Positions 25,769-34,115 of a stretch of 64,000 nt of DNA are shown here, piece after piece. The notes below the pieces were generated by a model. It was given only the letters and a program-made list of their open reading frames with translations, was not told where the DNA came from and ran no database searches. A program made the position numbers and the translations under genes. Position 1 is the stretch's first letter. Every line of letters starts with the position of its first letter. The DNA is from Pseudomonadota bacterium (GTDB taxonomy: Bacteria > Pseudomonadota > Gammaproteobacteria > Burkholderiales > Burkholderiaceae_F). Where the stretch lies: NCBI GenBank assembly GCA_021842465.1, contig JAKBZN010000015.1:1-64000 (forward strand), read 5' to 3'.

Positions 25769-27273
25769 CGATGTGCCCGCCGTGTGCGCGCCGACCGGCA
25801 CTCGCGGCCACCGCGCTCGCCGCGCTCCTGCCCTTGGCGGCCTGCACCGTCGGCCCCGACTTCGTGCCGCCGACCGCGCCAGCGGCGAAACACCTCGTTC
25901 CTCCGTCGACGGCATCGCGGCTCGCGCCGGGAGCGGGCGAACCCGTCCAGCGGTTGGTCGAAGGCCAGCCGGTCTCCGCGCAATGGTGGCGGACGTTCCG
26001 CAATCCGGCGCTGGACCGGGTCGAGCGCGAAGCCCTCGCGTCCAGCCCCACCTTAGCCGCTGCCCGCGCGACGCTGGCGCAGGCGCGGGAGGCGGTTGCG
26101 GTCGCCCGCGGCGGCTACTACCCGCAGGTGGATCTCGCGGCATCGGCCGAGCGGCAGAAGGGGCCGCCGTTCGCCCTCGGGCTGTTGCCGTCGGCGAGCC
26201 AGGGGCTTCCGATCTTCAATCTGTATCAGGTCGGGCCCACCGTCAGCTTTCTGCCGGACGCTTTCGGCCTCACCGCGCGCACCGTCGAGGCGCAGCAGGC
26301 GCTCGCCGATACCCAGGAATACCAGCTTGCCGCCGCGCGGCTGACGGTCACCGGGAGCGTGGCGACGCAGGCCCTCGCGATCGCCTCGCTGCGACGACAG
26401 ATCGAGGCGGCGCGGGCGATCATCGCCGAAGACCGCAGAAATCTTGCGCTGGTGCAGGAAGCACGGGCGGCGGGACGCGCCGACCGCAGCGATGAACTCG
26501 CGGCGCAGGCACAGCTTGCGGAGGATCGCGCCGCGCTGCCGCCGCTGCGCGCGCAGTACAGCGCGGCGCAGGATGCGCTCACGGTCCTGGTGGGCCGGGC
26601 TCCGACGACATGGGCCCCGCCGCACTTCGATCTCGACGGCTTCACGCTGCCGCCCCGGTTGCCCGTGAGCCTGCCCTCGACGCTGGTGCGGCAACGTCCG
26701 GACATCCAGGCGGCGCAGGCGCAACTGCATGCGCGCAGCGCCGCCATCGGCATCGCCACCGCGCAGATGTACCCGAGCTTCCCGATTTCCGCCTCGATCG
26801 GCACCGCGGCGCTGGCGGCGACCACGCTGGGCACGTCGCGCAGCATCTTCTGGACCTTGGCCGGCGGCCTGACCGTGCCGATCTTCCACGGCGGCGCGCT
26901 CCAGGCGCAGCGCCGCGCGGCGGTGGACGCGTTCCATGCTGCGCTGGCGGTGTATCGCCAGACCGTATTGGCCGCGTTCGGACAGGTCGCCGACACCCTG
27001 CATGCGCTCGACGACGACGCCGCCTTCGCCGCCGCCGAACGGCGCGCGCTCGACGCCGCCAACGCCGCGGCGGACCTGCAGCGCATCCGCTACGCGGCGG
27101 GCCGCGGCCGCGTGCTCGATTGGATCGCGGCCGAACGCGCCGCCCAGCGGGCGCGGATCGGCTACGCGAGCGCGCAGGCCCAGCGCGATCTCGACACCGC
27201 GAGGCTCTTCGTGGCGATGGGCGGAGGGTGGCAGGACCCCGCCTTCGGCCCTTCCAGCAGAGGATCAAAATGA
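25765..27273 (+). CDS. Outer-membrane efflux lipoprotein (NodT/OprM type)
   Basis: This is a TolC-like outer-membrane channel of the RND/ABC efflux factor family. The signal ends in the lipobox LAAC (Cys27), followed by TVGPDFVPP, typical of NodT-type lipoproteins. The two repeated helical-hairpin halves are visible, with QWWRTFRNPALDRVEREALA starting the first and RPDIQAAQAQLHARSAAIGI starting the second. It has 502 residues. It lies in a chain of overlapping genes with a membrane fusion protein and an ABC transporter, so it should form the exit duct of that pump. Confidence 0.92.
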   Translation: MTMCPPCARRPALAATALAALLPLAACTVGPDFVPPTAPAAKHLVPPSTASRLAPGAGEPVQRLVEGQPVSAQWWRTFRNPALDRVEREALASSPTLAAARATLAQAREAVAVARGGYYPQVDLAASAERQKGPPFALGLLPSASQGLPIFNLYQVGPTVSFLPDAFGLTARTVEAQQALADTQEYQLAAARLTVTGSVATQALAIASLRRQIEAARAIIAEDRRNLALVQEARAAGRADRSDELAAQAQLAEDRAALPPLRAQYSAAQDALTVLVGRAPTTWAPPHFDLDGFTLPPRLPVSLPSTLVRQRPDIQAAQAQLHARSAAIGIATAQMYPSFPISASIGTAALAATTLGTSRSIFWTLAGGLTVPIFHGGALQAQRRAAVDAFHAALAVYRQTVLAAFGQVADTLHALDDDAAFAAAERRALDAANAAADLQRIRYAAGRGRVLDWIAAERAAQRARIGYASAQAQRDLDTARLFVAMGGGWQDPAFGPSSRGSK

Positions 27274-28313
27274 TCGCACGACGTCGTTTGGCCGCGGCCG
27301 TGGTGGTCGCCGCGGCGGTGGGAACGGGAGGCTGGCTGCTGTACCGGCATCTCCACGCCACACCGGAGGGCAGCACGATGGTGTTCTACGGCGACGTCGA
27401 CATTCGCGAGGTCCGTCCGGCATTCAACGACAACGGCGCGGTCACGGCGATGCAGGTCGTCGAGGGCTCGGTGGTCAAAAAGGGCGAACTGCTCGCCACG
27501 CTCGACGACACGCGGTACGCTGCGCGCCTGGCGCAGGCGCGAGCGCAGGCGCGCAGCCTGAAGGCGACGCTCAAGAAACTCCTCGACGGCTCGCGCCCGG
27601 AGGAGATCGCCCAGGCCAAAGCGACGATGACGGCGCTGCGCGCGATCTACGAAAAAAACCAGGTCGTCTACGCCCGGACATTGCGCCTGCTCCCGCATGG
27701 AATCGCATCGGTCGAGGACCGCGACAACGCGCGGGCGCAGCGCGATTCGTCGCGCAACGACTTCGAGGCCGCACGGCAGGCGTACATCCTGGCGGTGAAA
27801 GGACCTCGCGTCGAGGACATCGATGCGGCGCGCACCGCCTATCAAGCCGCCGCGGCGAACGTGGCGCTGGCCGAGCGGGAATATGCCGACACACGGCTCT
27901 ACGCGCCGGCCGACGGGGTGGTGGAGGACCGCATCCTGGAACCTGGGGACATGGCATCCCCGGCCACGCCGGTGTACACCATCGGCTTGACCCAACCGCT
28001 GTGGGTCCGGGCCTACGTCCCGGAAGACCAACTCGGCAAGGTTCGCCTCGGCATGGCCGCGACCGTCACGACCGACAGCTATCCCGGCCACGTCTACCGC
28101 GGCTGGATCGGCTATCTCTCGCCGACTTCGGAGTTCACGCCCAAAACGGTGGAAACGCCGGAACTGCGCACGGCGCTCGTCTACCAGCTCCGCGTCTACG
28201 TATGCAACACGCGCGACGAACTGCGGCTGGGCATGCCGGCGACGGTTCACGTCGACTTGAACCAGGCACCCACCGCGCCCGGATGCGGGCCTGCCGATGC
28301 AAGCCGACCCTGA
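27270..28313 (+). CDS. HlyD-family membrane fusion protein (YbhG type)
   Basis: This periplasmic adaptor links the inner-membrane ABC transporter to the outer-membrane channel. It has one N-terminal membrane anchor (RRRLAAAVVVAAAVGTGGWL), a biotinyl-lipoyl half (GAVTAMQVVEGSVVKKGELL), a long coiled-coil region around residues 85-190, and the barrel segment YAPADGVVEDRILEPGDMAS. The 347-residue length matches YbhG. It overlaps the channel gene by four bases and the ATPase gene by 17. Confidence 0.92.
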   Translation: MIARRRLAAAVVVAAAVGTGGWLLYRHLHATPEGSTMVFYGDVDIREVRPAFNDNGAVTAMQVVEGSVVKKGELLATLDDTRYAARLAQARAQARSLKATLKKLLDGSRPEEIAQAKATMTALRAIYEKNQVVYARTLRLLPHGIASVEDRDNARAQRDSSRNDFEAARQAYILAVKGPRVEDIDAARTAYQAAAANVALAEREYADTRLYAPADGVVEDRILEPGDMASPATPVYTIGLTQPLWVRAYVPEDQLGKVRLGMAATVTTDSYPGHVYRGWIGYLSPTSEFTPKTVETPELRTALVYQLRVYVCNTRDELRLGMPATVHVDLNQAPTAPGCGPADASRP

Positions 28314-30075
28314 CCGCGACTGGGCACTGCGGCTTGCGGACGTCCGTCGCAGCTTCCGCTCCGGCAAGCGCGTGATCCACGCGGTGGACGGCGTTACCGC
28401 CGACATCCCGCGCGGCGCGGTCACCGGACTGATCGGACCCGATGGCGCGGGCAAGACCACCTTGATGCGACTCGTCGCCGGGTTGCTGCGCGCCGATGCC
28501 GGCGAGGTCACGGTGCTCGGCATCGACGTCGAAAAGGATCCCCTCGCCGTGCAGTCCCGCCTGGGATACATGCCCCAGCGCTTCGGTCTCTACGAAGACC
28601 TCACGGTCCAGGAAAACCTCGACCTCTACGCCGATCTCCAGGGCGTGCCGCAGGCGGCGCGCAAGGAACGCTACGCCGCGCTGCTGCCGATGACGGGCCT
28701 CGGTCCGTTCACCGCACGGACCGCCGGGCACCTTTCGGGCGGCATGAAGCAAAAGCTCGGACTGGCCTGCACGCTCGTCCAGCCGCCCGAACTGCTGCTG
28801 CTCGACGAGCCGACGGTCGGCGTCGACCCGGTGTCGCGCCGGGAGCTTTGGCAGATCATCGATCGCCTGACCGCCGAATCGCACACGACGGTCCTTTTCA
28901 GCACCGCCTATCTCGACGAAGCCGAACGATGCCAGCGGGTGCTGCTGATGCACGAGGGCCGGCTGCTGGGCAGCGGCCCACCGTCGTCGTTCACGGCGGA
29001 AATGGCCGGGCGCAGTTATTTCGCCTCGGCCGCGCTGGCCCGCCGCCCCCTGCAAGCGCGGCTGGCGCAGGCGCCCGGCATCCTCGACGCCGTGATCCAG
29101 GGCAGCCGGGTGCGGGTGGTGACCGCCGGGACGGAGCCGCCGGATGCGGCGCACCTCGCCCGAATCACCGATCTGTCGCTGGTGCCGACCGCCCCCCGCT
29201 TCGAAGACAGCTTCGTCGCGCGCCTGCGCGCGCTGGAGCCTGCGTCGGCGACGCCGAATCCGGCGACGGGCGCGGCCGCTCGTTCGACCGACACGACCGA
29301 AGCGGGTAACGCGGGCGCGCCGGCGGTGATCCACGTCGAACATCTCACGCGGCGGTTCGGCGCCTTCGTCGCCGTCGACGACGTGTCGTTCCAGGTCGCC
29401 CGAGGCGAAATCTTCGGGCTGCTGGGCGCCAACGGCGCCGGGAAGACCACCACCTTCCGCATGTTGTGCGGCCTGCTTCCGCCCTCCGAGGGAGCGCTGC
29501 GCGTCGCGGGGTTCGATCTGCGCCACTCGGCCGCCACGGCGCGCGCGCGGATCGGGTACATGGCGCAGAAATTCTCGCTCTATGCCGATCTGTCGGTGGG
29601 ACAGAATCTGCGGTTCTTCAGCAGCGCCTACCGCCTCGTCGGCGCACGGCAGCGAACCCGGATCGACTGGGCGCTCGACGAATTTGAACTGCGCCCCATG
29701 GTCGACGCCACCGCGCGCGACCTGCCTCTGGGCTACAAGCAGCGGCTGGCGCTGGCCTGCGCCCTGATGCACGAGCCCGACATCCTGTTCCTCGACGAGC
29801 CGACGTCAGGCGTCGACCCCCTGGCGCGGCGGGAGTTCTGGCGGCGCATCAACGCACTCGCGGAATCCGGCGTAACCGTCCTCGTGACCACCCATTTCAT
29901 GGAGGAAGCGGAGTACTGCGACCGGCTGGTGATCATGGCCACCGGTCGCGTGCTGACGGAGGGTACGCCGGACGCGATCAAGGCCGCCGCGCGCCGCGCG
30001 GACCGACCGGATCCGACCATGGAGGATGCCTTCATTTCCGTCATCGAGGCGGCGGACGCGCCGGTGGCGGCATGA
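28297..30075 (+). CDS. ABC efflux ATPase with two nucleotide-binding domains (YbhF type)
   Basis: The 592-residue protein carries two ATP-binding cassettes in one chain. The first has GPDGAGKTTLM, signature LSGGMKQKLGLA and LLLDEPTVGVDP. The second has GANGAGKTTTF, the non-standard signature LPLGYKQRLALA and LFLDEPTSGVDP. A variable linker (about residues 225-345) ends in an Ala/Thr-rich stretch. YbhF-like proteins have this duplicated layout, with the second signature degenerate. It powers the two permeases encoded next. Confidence 0.93.
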   Translation: MQADPDRDWALRLADVRRSFRSGKRVIHAVDGVTADIPRGAVTGLIGPDGAGKTTLMRLVAGLLRADAGEVTVLGIDVEKDPLAVQSRLGYMPQRFGLYEDLTVQENLDLYADLQGVPQAARKERYAALLPMTGLGPFTARTAGHLSGGMKQKLGLACTLVQPPELLLLDEPTVGVDPVSRRELWQIIDRLTAESHTTVLFSTAYLDEAERCQRVLLMHEGRLLGSGPPSSFTAEMAGRSYFASAALARRPLQARLAQAPGILDAVIQGSRVRVVTAGTEPPDAAHLARITDLSLVPTAPRFEDSFVARLRALEPASATPNPATGAAARSTDTTEAGNAGAPAVIHVEHLTRRFGAFVAVDDVSFQVARGEIFGLLGANGAGKTTTFRMLCGLLPPSEGALRVAGFDLRHSAATARARIGYMAQKFSLYADLSVGQNLRFFSSAYRLVGARQRTRIDWALDEFELRPMVDATARDLPLGYKQRLALACALMHEPDILFLDEPTSGVDPLARREFWRRINALAESGVTVLVTTHFMEEAEYCDRLVIMATGRVLTEGTPDAIKAAARRADRPDPTMEDAFISVIEAADAPVAA

Positions 30076-31193
30076 ATCCGTCGGTCGCGCGCCTGTTCGC
30101 CCTGGTGCGAAAGGAGTTCATCCAGATCTGGCGCGACCCCTCGTCGCTGGCGATCGCCTTCGTCCTGCCCGCCGTACTGCTGCTGATCTTCGGCTACGGC
30201 GTGTCCCTCGATGCCCGCAACGTCCCGGTGGGGCTGGTGGCCGACGCTCCCGATGCGACCACCGCGAGCTTCACCGCGGCATTCGCGCATTCCCCATATT
30301 TCCTGCCGCGAAAATACGCGGGCATTCATGAGGCCGAACACGCCATGGCGCGGCACGAGATCAACGGCATCGTCTGGCTGCGGTCCGACTTCACGCGACG
30401 CGCCGATTCGTACGGTGCCGCGCCGATCGGCGTCATCGTCAACGGCGTCGACGCGAACACCGCGCGGATCGTCGAAGGCTACGTGCAACAGGTCTGGTCG
30501 ACCTGGCTCGCCGCGCGTGCGCGGGACGCCGGGAAACCCCTGGAACTTCCGCTCGACGTCCAGCCGCAGGTGCGGTTCAACCCCGCGGTGCGCAGCCGGG
30601 ATTATCTCGTGCCCGGCCTGATCGCGATGATCATGACGCTCACCGGCGCGCTGCTGACGGCGCTGGTCATCGCGCGCGAGTGGGAGCGGGGCACCATGGA
30701 GGCACTGATGGTCACCCGCGTGCGCATGCGGGAGATCGTGCTGGCCAAGCTGATTCCGTATTTCGTGCTGGGCATGGGCGGCATGGCCGCATCGGTCGCC
30801 ATGGCGGTGTTCCTGTTCGAGGTGCCCCTGCACGGATCGATGCTGGTACTCACCGCGACGTCGGCCCTTTTCATGCTCGCCGCCCTCGGCATGGGATTGC
30901 TGATTTCGAGCTTCGCCCGCAACCAGTTCGTTGCCGGGCAGATCGCCATCATTACGGCGTTCCTGCCGGCATTCATCCTCTCCGGTTTCGTCTTCGACAT
31001 CGACAGCATGCCGCAGCCGATCCGGATCATCACCCATATCGTGGCCGCGCGCTATTTCGTTGCGATCCTGCAGTCGATTTTCCTTGCCGGCGACGTTCGG
31101 TCGGTGATCGTGCCCAATGCGATTGCGTTGGCGGTCATGGCGGGGATCTTTTTGACGCTGGTGCGCGCAAGCGCCCGCAAGCGCCTGGATTGA
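30072..31193 (+). CDS. ABC-2 type efflux permease, first subunit (YbhS type)
   Basis: The 373-residue ABC-2 permease has an N-terminal helix (DPSSLAIAFVLPAVLLLIFG), a large periplasmic domain, and five more helices from about residue 180. The family segment YLVPGLIAMIMTLTGALLTA and WERGTMEALMVTRVRMREIV follow. It starts with an ATG overlapping the ATPase stop. With the following permease it should form a heterodimeric channel. The substrate is unknown; relatives export drugs or other toxic compounds. Confidence 0.92.
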   Translation: MNPSVARLFALVRKEFIQIWRDPSSLAIAFVLPAVLLLIFGYGVSLDARNVPVGLVADAPDATTASFTAAFAHSPYFLPRKYAGIHEAEHAMARHEINGIVWLRSDFTRRADSYGAAPIGVIVNGVDANTARIVEGYVQQVWSTWLAARARDAGKPLELPLDVQPQVRFNPAVRSRDYLVPGLIAMIMTLTGALLTALVIAREWERGTMEALMVTRVRMREIVLAKLIPYFVLGMGGMAASVAMAVFLFEVPLHGSMLVLTATSALFMLAALGMGLLISSFARNQFVAGQIAIITAFLPAFILSGFVFDIDSMPQPIRIITHIVAARYFVAILQSIFLAGDVRSVIVPNAIALAVMAGIFLTLVRASARKRLD

Positions 31194-31198
31194 CCGCC

Positions 31199-32308
31199 AT
31201 GTGGCGCCAGGTTCTCGCACTGATCCGGAAGGAACTGCTCGCCGTGCTGCGCGACGCGCGCAGCCGCACGGTACTGATCGGCCCACCTTTGATACAACTC
31301 CTGGTGTTCGGCTATGCCGCGAGCTTCGACATCAACCATGTGCCGATCGCGGTGTTCAACCAGGACCACAGCCAGCCATCGCGCGACCTGATCGCCCGGT
31401 TCGCCGGGTCGCCGACATTCTCGGTTCAGAAAATCCTCCGGAGCGATGCGCCGGTCGACCATCTCATCGACGAACGCCGCGTGCAGATGGTCCTGGTGAT
31501 CGATCCGAACTTCACACGCGACCTGCTGGTCCACCGGCCCGCACGCATGCAAATGATCGTCGACGGCCGCAACTCGAACACCGCGCTGCTGATCGAGAGC
31601 TACGCCAACACGATTCTCAACGACTTCGCGCTCGGTTGGTCCGCCGATCACGGCGGACCGCCGATGCCCGCCGTGGTCGACATCCGCACCCGCTACAACC
31701 CGACGCTCACCTCCCGCTGGTTCATCGTGCCGGGCATCGTCGCGCTGCTCACCATGGTGGTAACCCTGCTCGTGGTCGGCCTGTCGGTGGCGCGCGAGCG
31801 CGAGATGGGGACCTTCGATCAGCTCCTCGTCACCCCGCTTCGACAGATCGACATCCTGCTCGGGAAAGGCCTGCCCGGCATGCTCATCGGCGCGATCGAA
31901 GCGACCGTCATCATCACCGCGGCGGTGTTCTGGTTCCATGTGCCGCTGCGCGGTAGCCTGCTGCCGCTCTATTTCGGGATGCTGCTGTTCGTGCTCGCCG
32001 TCACCGGCATCGGACTGGCGATTTCCGCGCTCGCGGCGACCCAGCAGCAGGCACTGCTCGGCGCGTTTCTGTTCATCGTCCCCTCGGTGATCCTCTCGGG
32101 GTTCGCGACCCCCATCGCCAACATGCCGATGTGGATCCAGCATCTCACCTGGATCAACCCCATGCGCTACTTCCTGATCATCGTGCGCAGCGTCTTTCTC
32201 GAGGGTGCGGGATTCGGCGAACTCGCACCGCAATTCTGGCCGATGGCCGCGATCGGCGTCGTCACCTTGTCCGTGGCCGGATGGCTGTTCCGCAAGCGGG
32301 TCGTCTGA
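31199..32308 (+). CDS. ABC-2 type efflux permease, second subunit (YbhR type)
   Basis: The 369-residue permease has the same architecture as its upstream neighbour: IGPPLIQLLVFGYAASFDIN, a periplasmic domain, WFIVPGIVALLTMVVTLLVV, REMGTFDQLLVTPLRQIDIL and PMRYFLIIVRSVFLEGAGF. It begins five bases after the first permease. It is the last gene of the operon; no clear terminator follows in the 248-base gap, which otherwise shows nothing beyond a good ribosome binding site for the next gene. Confidence 0.92.
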   Translation: MWRQVLALIRKELLAVLRDARSRTVLIGPPLIQLLVFGYAASFDINHVPIAVFNQDHSQPSRDLIARFAGSPTFSVQKILRSDAPVDHLIDERRVQMVLVIDPNFTRDLLVHRPARMQMIVDGRNSNTALLIESYANTILNDFALGWSADHGGPPMPAVVDIRTRYNPTLTSRWFIVPGIVALLTMVVTLLVVGLSVAREREMGTFDQLLVTPLRQIDILLGKGLPGMLIGAIEATVIITAAVFWFHVPLRGSLLPLYFGMLLFVLAVTGIGLAISALAATQQQALLGAFLFIVPSVILSGFATPIANMPMWIQHLTWINPMRYFLIIVRSVFLEGAGFGELAPQFWPMAAIGVVTLSVAGWLFRKRVV

Positions 32309-32556
32309 CGGTTGCGGGCGACACCACGCAATCCGCTGCCCTGCCCTCCCGCGTCGCCGCGGAACTCCTCAGCACGCAGGGAGCCTAATTTATTACGCCC
32401 CCATCCCGGCGCAAACGAAGCGCATTGCGGCGGGGAGCGGGGACGCTGGCTCCGGTGCGTGGAGCAGCGAGGCCGGCACCTGACGGTGCGATGCGCGGCG
32501 AGCCCGTCGGGCGTGGGGTCGTGTGTGCTCGCCGCGATGCGGAAGGGAGGCCTCAT

Positions 32557-32853
32557 ATGCGCACCGTACTGAAAATCTCCGTTTTGGCCGTCGCGGCATT
32601 GCTGGCGTCGGGAGTCCAAGCCAAGACGATGTCCATGCCCACCGACCAGCAGATCACGGCCACCGTCCAGCACCAGATCGACAACGATCCGGCGTTTGCT
32701 GCGGATCCGATTCACGTGACGACGGATCATGGCGTGGTCACGCTCAGCGGCATCGTCGATTCCCGGTATGAACGCCACGCGGCGAAGAAGCTCGCCTGCC
32801 GGGTGGTCGGCGTGAAATCCGTCGATGCCGACCTGGGGGTCGTCAACAACTGA
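32557..32853 (+). CDS. Periplasmic BON-domain protein
   Basis: The 98-residue protein has a signal peptide ([20 protein letters not shown], cleavage near QAK) and one BON domain (ITATVQHQIDNDPAFAADPI to the end, with GVVTLSGIVDSRYERHAAKK). Single-BON periplasmic proteins such as OsmY relatives are thought to bind envelope surfaces under stress. GGAAGGGAGG lies just before the ATG. A hairpin separates it from the convergent TauE gene. Confidence 0.88.
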   Translation: MRTVLKISVLAVAALLASGVQAKTMSMPTDQQITATVQHQIDNDPAFAADPIHVTTDHGVVTLSGIVDSRYERHAAKKLACRVVGVKSVDADLGVVNN

Positions 32854-32861
32854 TTCCCTCC

Positions 32862-32884
32862 GCGGGCGGCGCAAGGCCGCCCGC
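32862..32884. terminator. Hairpin between convergent BON and TauE genes
   Basis: GCGGGCGGC and GCCGCCCGC form a perfect 9-bp stem with a five-base loop, nine bases after the BON stop codon. There is no T run on either strand, so termination is only suggested by position. Confidence 0.45.
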
Positions 32885-32957
32885 CGCGAGGAGGCGGCAT
32901 GTCCGCCACGGCGCCCTAGGCAACGAGTCCCCGCAATGGGTGCAGGGACTGGATCGT

Positions 32958-33785
32958 CTAGGGGGCGTTCTTGTACAGCATGTACAACGCAACCGCCACG
33001 ACGATCCCGGCAAAAATCCAGTTCAAGGTGCCCTTGCCGCTGCGTCCGAGCCGAGTGGCGGCGCGGGTGCCGGCCCAGCCGCCGACGATGCCGCCGGCGA
33101 TGAACTGCAGGGCCACCCGCCAGTCCAGCATCCCCGAGCGGGCGTAGTTCAGCGCAGTGGTCAGGCCGAACGTGCCCACCGAGATCAGCGAGGTTCCCAC
33201 CGCGGTGACCATGGGCATCCCCGTGGGCAACGCCAGGCCGGGGACGATCAGGAATCCGCCTCCGATGCCGAAGAACCCCGAGAACCCGCCGGCCAACGCC
33301 GCCGAACCGGCCAGGCGGGCGGCGCACAGGCCCTCGTCGCACTGCGCCTTCGCTTTCTCCAGCATCGCGGCGACGGCACGCTGGCGCACCATCAGAACCG
33401 CGATCCCGAGCATCAGCAGGGCGAACAGGAACAGCAGACGCCGGCCGTCAACAGCCTTGCCGATGCTGGAGCCGACGAACGCCATCGCCGCGCCGACCAC
33501 CGCGAACAGGATGCCCTGTTTCCACCGCACGTTGCCGGCGCGCGCATGCAGCGCCAGGTTGGCGTAGGCGTTCATCGAAACGGCAAACGCGGTGGTGCCG
33601 ATCACCACATGTGGATCCGGGTAGCCGACGAGGTACAGCAAGAGCGGCACGGCGAGGATGGATCCGCCTCCGCCGATGATGCCGAGCGTAAAGCCGACCG
33701 CGCTCCCGGAGAGCACGGTCAGCACATGCTGCGCGGCGGTGAGGGTGACGCCGGCGGCGTGGGGGAGATGGGCGACGGGATCCAT
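32958..33785 (-). CDS. TauE/SafE-family membrane permease
   Basis: TauE/SafE proteins are thought to export sulfite, sulfoacetate or related anions. The 275-residue protein has about eight hydrophobic segments in two homologous halves, each opening with a glycine-rich signature: GFTLGIIGGGGSILAVPLLL and GGFSGFFGIGGGFLIVPGLA. It ends in a Lys/Asn tail (YKNAP). The start is uncertain because no ribosome binding site precedes the ATG; GTG codons inside the first 30 residues are possible. Substrate not inferable from context. Confidence 0.88.
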   Translation of the reverse strand: MDPVAHLPHAAGVTLTAAQHVLTVLSGSAVGFTLGIIGGGGSILAVPLLLYLVGYPDPHVVIGTTAFAVSMNAYANLALHARAGNVRWKQGILFAVVGAAMAFVGSSIGKAVDGRRLLFLFALLMLGIAVLMVRQRAVAAMLEKAKAQCDEGLCAARLAGSAALAGGFSGFFGIGGGFLIVPGLALPTGMPMVTAVGTSLISVGTFGLTTALNYARSGMLDWRVALQFIAGGIVGGWAGTRAATRLGRSGKGTLNWIFAGIVVAVALYMLYKNAP

Positions 33786-33838
33786 GGCGGCAGGAGGATA
33801 GCCGGTTGGCCCGCATCGTGCCGCAAACCAAGGGGCAA

Positions 33839-33867
33839 TTGACCGATTCCGCGCATTCGCATACGCT
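33839..33867 (+). promoter_or_regulatory. Promoter of the leucine leader/leuA transcript
   Basis: TTGACC (33839-33844) is five of six to the minus-35 consensus. A 17-bp spacer then leads to TACGCT (33862-33867), a weak minus-10. The predicted start, about 33874, coincides with the GTG of the leader peptide. Confidence 0.55.
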
Positions 33868-33873
33868 TTGCCC

Positions 33874-33984
33874 GTGATCTCTCGCGCACCCTCCCCCCGC
33901 AACCTGCGTTGCACCCTGCTGCTGGCCCGACTAGCGCTGGGCCGGGGTCTGCCTGCGCGCCACGACGTCCCCGCGACGTTCTGA
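33874..33984 (+). CDS. Leucine-rich leader peptide (leuL-like), 36 aa
   Basis: A GTG-initiated frame encodes MISRAPSPRNLRCTLLLARL followed by ALGRGLPARHDVPATF. Seven of 36 residues are Leu, five of them within eight residues (LLLARLAL), and one is the rare codon CTA in a genome that otherwise uses CTG. It lies 131 bases before leuA and is followed by hairpins that can exchange partners. This is the arrangement of ribosome-mediated attenuation, with slow Leu decoding signalling starvation. No ribosome binding site precedes the GTG, which falls at the predicted transcript start, so it may be translated leaderless. Confidence 0.65.
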   Translation: MISRAPSPRNLRCTLLLARLALGRGLPARHDVPATF

Positions 33985-34008
33985 TTTCCCCCTGACCCCG
34001 GCCACGCA

Positions 34009-34098
34009 ACGACGCTCCGCCCACCGAAGCGTCGCAGGGGTAGGCGCATCCGGTCCATCCTGGTTCGCACGCGGCCCGTGCCGCGCGCGACGCGTCGT
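34009..34098 (+). promoter_or_regulatory. Attenuator-type alternative hairpins before leuA
   Basis: CGACGCT (34010-34016) can pair with AGCGTCG (34028-34034). ACGACGC (34009-34015) can instead pair with GCGTCGT (34092-34098). The latter lies in a self-complementary CGACGCGTCG (34088-34097) just before the GGGGGA ribosome binding site of leuA. These mutually exclusive pairings suit an attenuator. There is no T run, so control of leuA translation or Rho access is likelier than intrinsic termination. Confidence 0.5.
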
Positions 34099-34115
34099 CC
34101 CTTGGGGGAAACACA

